In this document: in pieces, positions 14,393 through 19,467 of the stretch
How the letters are laid out: every line of letters starts with the position of its first letter
How positions within the stretch are numbered: position 1 is the first letter of the stretch
Assembly: GCA_964492185.1 (NCBI GenBank)
Contig: CAZBJH010000061.1
Coordinates: forward strand, 1-19,467
From: JAFGSZ01 sp964492185
Lineage (GTDB): Bacteria; Bacteroidota; Bacteroidia; Bacteroidales; UBA10428
Reading direction: 5' to 3'
Length of the DNA stretch: 19,467 nucleotides
Notes under the pieces: model-generated
What the model saw: only the letters and a program-made list of their open reading frames with translations
Databases searched by the model: none
Told to the model about the DNA's origin: nothing
Made by a program: the position numbers and the translations under genes

Positions 14393-15709
14393 ATGAGGCA
14401 AAAAAATCAATATGTTGCGGCGGTCGACATCGGCACGACAAAAATTGTGACCATTGTCGGTCAGAAAAATGATCACGGGAAACTTGAAATCCTTGGGCTA
14501 AGCAAAACACCATCCAAGGGGGTGAAGCGCGGTGTCGTGCTGAATATCGAAGAAACGGTTAATGCTATTCAACATACGGTAGAAGAAGCACAGAAACAAT
14601 CAGGCATTGTTTTTTCCGATGTTTTTGTAGGCATTGCCGGCCAGCATGTAAAAAGTGTCAGGAACAGGGGATACATAAACCGTGATTCCTATGACGCGGA
14701 AATTACACAACAGGATATTGATGCACTGATTGAAGATATGTATAAAATACCTATTGATGTGGGTGAAGAGATCATACATGTATTGCCCCAGAATTTTATA
14801 GTTGACAATGAAACAGGGGTAAAAAATCCTGTTGGTATGTCGGGCAAACGACTCGAAGCTAACTTTCATATCGTGATCGGGCAGATTGCATCGGCAAAAA
14901 ATATAGGTAAGTGTATTAGCCGTGTAGGGATGAATGTTAATCAGCTTGTACTCGAACCGTTAGCCTCAGCGGACGCGGTACTTACCGATGATGAAAAAGA
15001 AGCAGGTGTGGCCCTGGTGGATATTGGCGGCGGGACAACAGACATTGCTGTATATTTTGATGATATTATACGTCATACGGCAGTTATTCCTTTTGGCGGC
15101 AATGTGGTTACCAGTGATATTAAAGAGGGGTGTTCCATTTTGGGCCGTCAGGCAGAAGCACTTAAAACCCAGTTTGGCTCAGCCCTGGGTGATCTTGCCA
15201 ATGAGGACAAGGTAGTTACCATTCCGGGTATCAGTGGCCGGGATCCGAAGGAAATATCATTCAAAAGCCTGGCTTATATTATTCAATCGAGAATGGAAGA
15301 GATCATTGATTCAATATTGTTTCAGATTGAAAATTCGGATTGTATTGATAAATTAAGTGCAGGAATTGTATTTACAGGCGGTGGTGCACTGTTACGTCAT
15401 TTGCCGCAGCTTGTAAAATTCAGAACAGGTATGGATGTAAGAATAGGATATCCTAATGAGCATCTGGCAAGCGGGACAATGGAAGATATTAACCACCCTA
15501 TGTACGCGACAGGTGTCGGCCTCTTAATAAAGGGTTATCAGATACTTGAAAATCAGCAAAAGGAAGAAAGGAACCGGAATGAAGAAATTGATAATAAGAA
15601 GAAGCCGGCAGATCAAAAAGAAGAGAAATCAAAGAATAAAAGCGGAATAATAGACTCCTTGAAAAAAACAATTACAGATATATTTGAAGAGAATGATGCA
15701 AAGATGTAA
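14393..15709 (+). CDS. ftsA: Cell division protein FtsA (actin-like FtsZ tether)
   Basis: The 438-aa cytoplasmic actin-fold ATPase anchors FtsZ polymers to the membrane and recruits later division proteins. Seen: phosphate-1 motif DIGTTK (12-17), phosphate-2 motif VDIGGGTTD (209-217), and the adenosine-site motif FTGGGALL near residue 325. The ring-forming core is followed by a strongly charged K/E/N-rich linker (about 385-415) and a terminal amphipathic helix (SGIIDSLKKTITDIFEE), which should be the membrane-targeting sequence. The linker makes the protein slightly longer than E. coli FtsA (420 aa). It lies 5 bp after ftsQ and 23 bp before ftsZ. Confidence 0.96.
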   Translation: MRQKNQYVAAVDIGTTKIVTIVGQKNDHGKLEILGLSKTPSKGVKRGVVLNIEETVNAIQHTVEEAQKQSGIVFSDVFVGIAGQHVKSVRNRGYINRDSYDAEITQQDIDALIEDMYKIPIDVGEEIIHVLPQNFIVDNETGVKNPVGMSGKRLEANFHIVIGQIASAKNIGKCISRVGMNVNQLVLEPLASADAVLTDDEKEAGVALVDIGGGTTDIAVYFDDIIRHTAVIPFGGNVVTSDIKEGCSILGRQAEALKTQFGSALGDLANEDKVVTIPGISGRDPKEISFKSLAYIIQSRMEEIIDSILFQIENSDCIDKLSAGIVFTGGGALLRHLPQLVKFRTGMDVRIGYPNEHLASGTMEDINHPMYATGVGLLIKGYQILENQQKEERNRNEEIDNKKKPADQKEEKSKNKSGIIDSLKKTITDIFEENDAKM

Positions 15710-15732
15710 AAGAATTTTTAAAGCCTTAAACT

Positions 15733-17193
15733 ATGGAAGATTTAATGAACTTTGAAATACCGGTAAATCAATCATCCATTATTAAAGTGATAGGTGTCGG
15801 AGGTGGTGGTGGCAACGCGGTAAACCATATGTACCGCCAGGGGATTAAGGATGTGGATTTTATTGTTTGCAACACGGACTCACAGGCTCTCGTGAACAGC
15901 CCGGTTTCGGTAAAAATACAATTGGGAGCATCCCTTACCGAAGGTAGGGGGGCAGGGAACAAACCCGAGATAGGGCGGCAGGCTGCTATTGAGAATATTG
16001 ATGATGTTACCGATGTGTTGAAGAAAAACACCAAGATGGTGTTTATTACTGCAGGAATGGGCGGAGGCACAGGAACAGGTGCTGCTCCTGTTATAGCCAA
16101 AGCAGCTAAGGAACTTGGAATATTGACTGTAGCAATTGTTACCATACCTTTCAGAAATGAGGGGCAAAGGCGTGTAAATCAGGCCATGGAAGGAATTGCC
16201 GAACTTGAAAAACATGTTGATTCATTGCTGGTGATAAATAACGAGAAGATACGTGAGATTTATGGTGATCTGCGTGTTTCCGAGGCTTTTTCCAGGGCAG
16301 ATGATGTGTTGGCTATTGCAGCAAAGGGTATTGCCGAGATAATTACAGTTCATGGGTATATAAATGTTGATTTTGCTGATGTTGAAACCGTAATGACTGA
16401 TAGTGGTGTTGCCATAATGGGTTCAGCCATGTCGGAAAGTGATGACAGGGCTATTGATGCGATAAGAGATGCTATAAATTCTCCATTGTTGAACGACAAT
16501 GATATCAAAGGAGCCAGAAATATCCTGATCAATATTACATCCGGGTCGGAGGAGATCACTATGGATGAGATAGGTCAGATAACCGATTTTGTTCAGGACT
16601 GTGCAGGTGATGATGCTGATCTGATATGGGGCAACGGAACTGATGATAAGCTTGGTACAAAGCTCAATGTAACCATTATTGCCACGGGATTCAATACCAA
16701 TAGCATACCTGAACTGTATGCCCGTAAGCGCCAACTGGATAAAATTCCTTTGCACGAAACCGGAAGTATTAAAAATAATGTTGAAGAAAGTCAGTTTGAA
16801 GTCAGGAACAAACCCGCATCAGATGATCCTGATGATTTCTATTCGCAAAGGACAATAGAATTTAATATCAGGGATGAATCAGGTAGGCATACATCAAATG
16901 ATAACCGGCATATTGAAAACTCACCGATCGATAAAAGGAAAGCAGCAGACAGGGTCAGGAATATCAAACGAACCTATGAAAAATTGAAAGAGCTAAAATA
17001 CAACGGGGCCGAGAACAGGAACAGTATAGACGATCTGGAAAAGGAACCGGCCTATGTAAGAAAGAAGATCAAGATCGATGACATCAAATATTCGGATGAG
17101 TCAAAAATCTCAAAATTTTCTCTTAGCGATGATGAGGAATTCAACTCCAGGTTAAGTGAGGATAATCCTTATTTGCACGATAACGTGGATTAG
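15733..17193 (+). CDS. ftsZ: Cell division GTPase FtsZ
   Basis: The 486-aa tubulin homologue forms the cytokinetic ring. Seen: GVGGGGGNAVNHM near residues 21-33, NTDSQAL, the tubulin signature GGGTGTG (110-116), NxxR/D GTP-contact residues, the T7-loop region NVDFADVETVM, and the end of the folded core near residue 322 (IATGFN). A hydrophilic linker of about 150 residues follows (about 323-473, rich in D, E, N, R and K). The C-terminal peptide ends NPYLHDNVD, not the proteobacterial DIPAFLR type; I recall similar LHDNVD endings in Bacteroidota. ATG codons at 15733 and 15745 are both possible; I take the first. It is the last gene of the cluster. Confidence 0.97.
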   Translation: MEDLMNFEIPVNQSSIIKVIGVGGGGGNAVNHMYRQGIKDVDFIVCNTDSQALVNSPVSVKIQLGASLTEGRGAGNKPEIGRQAAIENIDDVTDVLKKNTKMVFITAGMGGGTGTGAAPVIAKAAKELGILTVAIVTIPFRNEGQRRVNQAMEGIAELEKHVDSLLVINNEKIREIYGDLRVSEAFSRADDVLAIAAKGIAEIITVHGYINVDFADVETVMTDSGVAIMGSAMSESDDRAIDAIRDAINSPLLNDNDIKGARNILINITSGSEEITMDEIGQITDFVQDCAGDDADLIWGNGTDDKLGTKLNVTIIATGFNTNSIPELYARKRQLDKIPLHETGSIKNNVEESQFEVRNKPASDDPDDFYSQRTIEFNIRDESGRHTSNDNRHIENSPIDKRKAADRVRNIKRTYEKLKELKYNGAENRNSIDDLEKEPAYVRKKIKIDDIKYSDESKISKFSLSDDEEFNSRLSEDNPYLHDNVD

Positions 17194-17201
17194 ACCTTGT
17201 C

Positions 17202-19301
17202 TTAATAGAATTTAATTCTGTGATCCTCAATATCTGCTGATTCCCTGAGGACTTCGTAGGTTGAATAATTTGCAAGCGCTGCATATTCGCGTTCAATGAA
17301 ATTCCGTTCAACCGTATAGTTTTGCTTTTCCTCAACTTCTTCAACAGATGTTACCGAAATGACGTATACACCGTTGGTTCCTGTAATAGCATCTGACAAT
17401 ACATCAGGTTCAATCGTGTGAGCTATACCGATGACTTTGGGTTCATTGCCTGCTCCGGGTATTGTCCGGGAATTAAAATTTATATTTGTCGCTGTCTTTA
17501 CCTCAGCACCGAGAGCAGATGCCAGTTCGCCGATGGAATTGGCTTCTTTTTTCTGTTGATCGATTTTTTCAGTTATCTTTTCTGCTTTTTTCTGTTTTTT
17601 CACCTCCAGCTCAATTTCCAGTCGTTTATCTTCAAGCGGAATAACACCTTTTTCCCTGACTTTAGTTACTGCAGAAACAACATAATTATTTCCAAGCTTG
17701 AATACATCGGAAATATCATGTTCATCGGCATTGAATGTCCATTTAATAAGGTCCCTCGGAGATTCCAGTCCTGAAATAGTCTTGTCCATGGGCTTAAGAT
17801 TATTTACTGTTTTTGATATAACGTCCTGCTTTTCAATTGAACCCTTAAATTTATCGTACGTGTTATTCAAACCGGCAAATTCACTTGCCTCCCTGTAATA
17901 ACGCTGATCGGTCTCATCACTGGGGTCAACATTTCTTACAAGAATACCTGCCTGTACTTTTTTTACAGGTGATGACTGATCAAGAATTTCAACAACGTGT
18001 ATACCATATTGGGTTCCGACTATTTTAATATCACCTTCATTACCGAAAAATACACTGTCACTTAATGATCTTACCATGTCACTTTCCTTAAACCAGCCAA
18101 GGTCACCACCATTTTGAGCTGTGCCGTCTGCTGAATTTGTTTTTGCAAGGGAAGCAAAATCAGCCCCGTTTTCCAGCATTTTTTTCAGGCTGTCAGCCAG
18201 TGCAAACATATTGTTCACATTATTCTGATTAACGGGAAGCAGAATATGACGCGCATGTACAGAATCAGGCAGATAGTTGATCTCAACAAGTTTGGCAAGC
18301 TTATATGCTTCGTTTTCGAAATAAGGGCCATAAATATCACCAACTTCGGCAGCGAACATAAAATCGTTAATTGTTTCCGGTAGCTCGCCAAATTTGTAGT
18401 TTGCAGGATTATAGGGTATATCAGAATTCAAATTGATAAACTGTACCGTTTTTTCAATTTCTTCAAAATCAGATCTGATTTCGTTTATCCATTTTTCGGC
18501 TGCCTCGTAATCTTTTTGGGAGGGGACCACTTCAAATGTCACGTAGGCAATGTCCCTGGATTCTTCTTGTTCATAAAGATGTTTATGGTCCTTGTAATAT
18601 TTTTTGATCTCCCTGTAGCTTACTTCAACTTCTGAATCGGGAATGGTATTGAATGATTGCATTGTATAATTAAAATCTACCATTTGATAGATGTTTTTGT
18701 GCCTGTTTTTTGCTTCCAGAGTGGTGGCATATGCTCCCTGTCTGATCAGGTTCAGATACTTATTAGTCTTACGCTGCCTCACGATCTCATTTTCAATGAA
18801 CCTGAGAATAATACTTTCATCTCCGTCCTCAACTTCTCTTGCACGGCGTAAAAATTCATACAGATAGGACCGGTTAATGACTCCTGTTTCCTGGTTGGCA
18901 AACATCTGTCGAATGATCTGATGAGGATTGTCACCTTGTATAAGGTCGAATAACTCTTCTCCCGAAATATCAACACCAAGTTTTTTTAATTCATTTTCCA
19001 TTACCAGCTCATGTATCATATTCTCCCATGCCATTTCATGAATTTCATCCATTGTGGATGCATCCAGGTTATTCCTTTGCATACGTACTTTATAGAATTC
19101 TTCTATATTGTTTACTTTCTTTTGATATTCATTCAAAGGAATTGATTTACCGGCTACCTCGGCAATCTCGTATTGTGTATTTGTAAATAAGGAATTGCCG
19201 GAACTCAGCAAATCACCCAGAACGAAAGCCAGCAATGCCATACCTATGATTATGGACACCAATAATCCTGCACGGTTTCTAATTTTCTCTAAAGTTGCCA
19301 T
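17202..19301 (-). CDS. Membrane-anchored PpiD/SurA-like peptidyl-prolyl isomerase
   Basis: The 699-aa protein looks like a periplasmic chaperone/isomerase of the SurA_N-plus-parvulin class, called PpiD in Bacteroidota annotations. Seen: an N-terminal signal anchor (basic MATLEKIRNR, then hydrophobic 12-34), a helical SurA/PpiD-like N-domain (about 45-240), and one clear PpiC/parvulin domain at about 347-441. The parvulin domain includes HARHILLP at 349-356, FASLAKTNSADG at 382-393, GGDLGWF at 398-404, and YGIHVVEIL at 432-440. A second, degenerate parvulin-like or chaperone region follows (about 445-700) with a K/E-rich helix near 565-590. It probably aids folding of exported or outer-membrane proteins. 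The stop TAA at 17202-17204 lies 8 bp from the convergent ftsZ stop. It is divergent from whatever lies beyond the right edge. Confidence 0.9.
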   Translation of the reverse strand: MATLEKIRNRAGLLVSIIIGMALLAFVLGDLLSSGNSLFTNTQYEIAEVAGKSIPLNEYQKKVNNIEEFYKVRMQRNNLDASTMDEIHEMAWENMIHELVMENELKKLGVDISGEELFDLIQGDNPHQIIRQMFANQETGVINRSYLYEFLRRAREVEDGDESIILRFIENEIVRQRKTNKYLNLIRQGAYATTLEAKNRHKNIYQMVDFNYTMQSFNTIPDSEVEVSYREIKKYYKDHKHLYEQEESRDIAYVTFEVVPSQKDYEAAEKWINEIRSDFEEIEKTVQFINLNSDIPYNPANYKFGELPETINDFMFAAEVGDIYGPYFENEAYKLAKLVEINYLPDSVHARHILLPVNQNNVNNMFALADSLKKMLENGADFASLAKTNSADGTAQNGGDLGWFKESDMVRSLSDSVFFGNEGDIKIVGTQYGIHVVEILDQSSPVKKVQAGILVRNVDPSDETDQRYYREASEFAGLNNTYDKFKGSIEKQDVISKTVNNLKPMDKTISGLESPRDLIKWTFNADEHDISDVFKLGNNYVVSAVTKVREKGVIPLEDKRLEIELEVKKQKKAEKITEKIDQQKKEANSIGELASALGAEVKTATNINFNSRTIPGAGNEPKVIGIAHTIEPDVLSDAITGTNGVYVISVTSVEEVEEKQNYTVERNFIEREYAALANYSTYEVLRESADIEDHRIKFY

Positions 19302-19411
19302 CTATGAAAAAATATTATTTGTTCTATTAATATTCTATGGTTAAAAAAATGAGCTACGAAGATAGTAATTAATACGTTTTTAATGAAGAATTTTTAACAA
19401 AGACAGAAATT

Positions 19412-19467
19412 TGTTTAATTGTTTAATCGTTTAATCGTTTAATCGGTTCATCAGTTCAACGATTCAA
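19412..19467. repeat. 8-bp-period degenerate tandem repeat, cut by the window edge
   Basis: Seven consecutive 8-bp units follow one another with no gaps: TGTTTAAT twice, CGTTTAAT twice, then CGGTTCAT, CAGTTCAA and CGATTCAA. The consensus is roughly CGTTTAAT drifting to CGTTCAA-like units. The array continues to the last base, so its full length is unknown. It lies about 110 bp upstream of the ppiD-like gene's start, beyond its likely promoter. No protein is encoded. Confidence 0.75.

Noticed and set aside
15768..16215. Two overlapping minus-strand open frames of 125 and 111 codons opposite the 5' half of ftsZ
   Set aside because: They lie entirely within the conserved FtsZ GTPase domain. Their translations are antisense reads of its glycine-rich motifs, and no start context or family resemblance supports them.
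19357..19364. Possible minus-strand -7 element TATCTTCG upstream of the ppiD-like gene
   Set aside because: It has one mismatch to TAnnTTTG, and the only nearby -33-like TTTG (19398-19401) is 33 bp away instead of 19-21.

Overview
The window is a chromosomal segment of a Bacteroidota genome, most likely Bacteroidales or a close relative. The evidence is a complete division and cell-wall (dcw) cluster in the order mraZ-rsmH-ftsL-ftsI-murE-mraY-murD-ftsW-murG-murC-ftsQ-ftsA-ftsZ, without ddl, murB or murF between the genes. A PASTA-tailed FtsI, an enlarged MraY, weak or absent Shine-Dalgarno sequences, TAnnTTTG-like promoter elements and an AT-leaning coding composition point the same way. MurE carries the DNPR motif of meso-diaminopimelate-adding enzymes, so the peptidoglycan is predicted to be of the mDAP (Gram-negative) type.

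Layout: 1-95 is gene-free. 96-950 (minus) is a PlsC-like acyltransferase of the NHPLGG(F/L)DG type. 951-1981 has no credible gene. It holds a candidate promoter for the acyltransferase, a striking composite palindromic element (about 1127-1792) and, just before mraZ, three exact 10-bp-spaced AAGTGG boxes that look like the MraZ operator. 1982-17193 (plus) is the 13-gene dcw cluster, packed with overlaps or gaps of at most 23 bp, so it probably forms one operon of about 15 kb under the mraZ promoter. 17202-19301 (minus) is a membrane-anchored PpiD/SurA-like parvulin chaperone, convergent with ftsZ across only 8 bp. The right edge (19412-19467) holds an 8-bp-period degenerate tandem repeat that runs off the window.

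The genes work together as follows. MurC, MurD and MurE build the UDP-MurNAc peptide; MurF must be encoded elsewhere. MraY and MurG make lipid I and lipid II. FtsW polymerises and FtsI cross-links septal glycan. FtsL and FtsQ are the bitopic scaffold, FtsA tethers FtsZ to the membrane, and FtsZ forms the ring. MraZ is the cluster's own transcription regulator and RsmH methylates 16S rRNA. The flanking acyltransferase (membrane lipids) and PpiD-like chaperone (envelope protein folding) are envelope genes but not part of the operon.

The coding content is conserved and ordinary. The part least explained by known gene content is the roughly 650-bp structured element upstream of mraZ. It has imperfect inverted termini, each made of two hairpins, and two internal modules sharing the motifs TCACCGTT and AAAATCG...CGATTTT.
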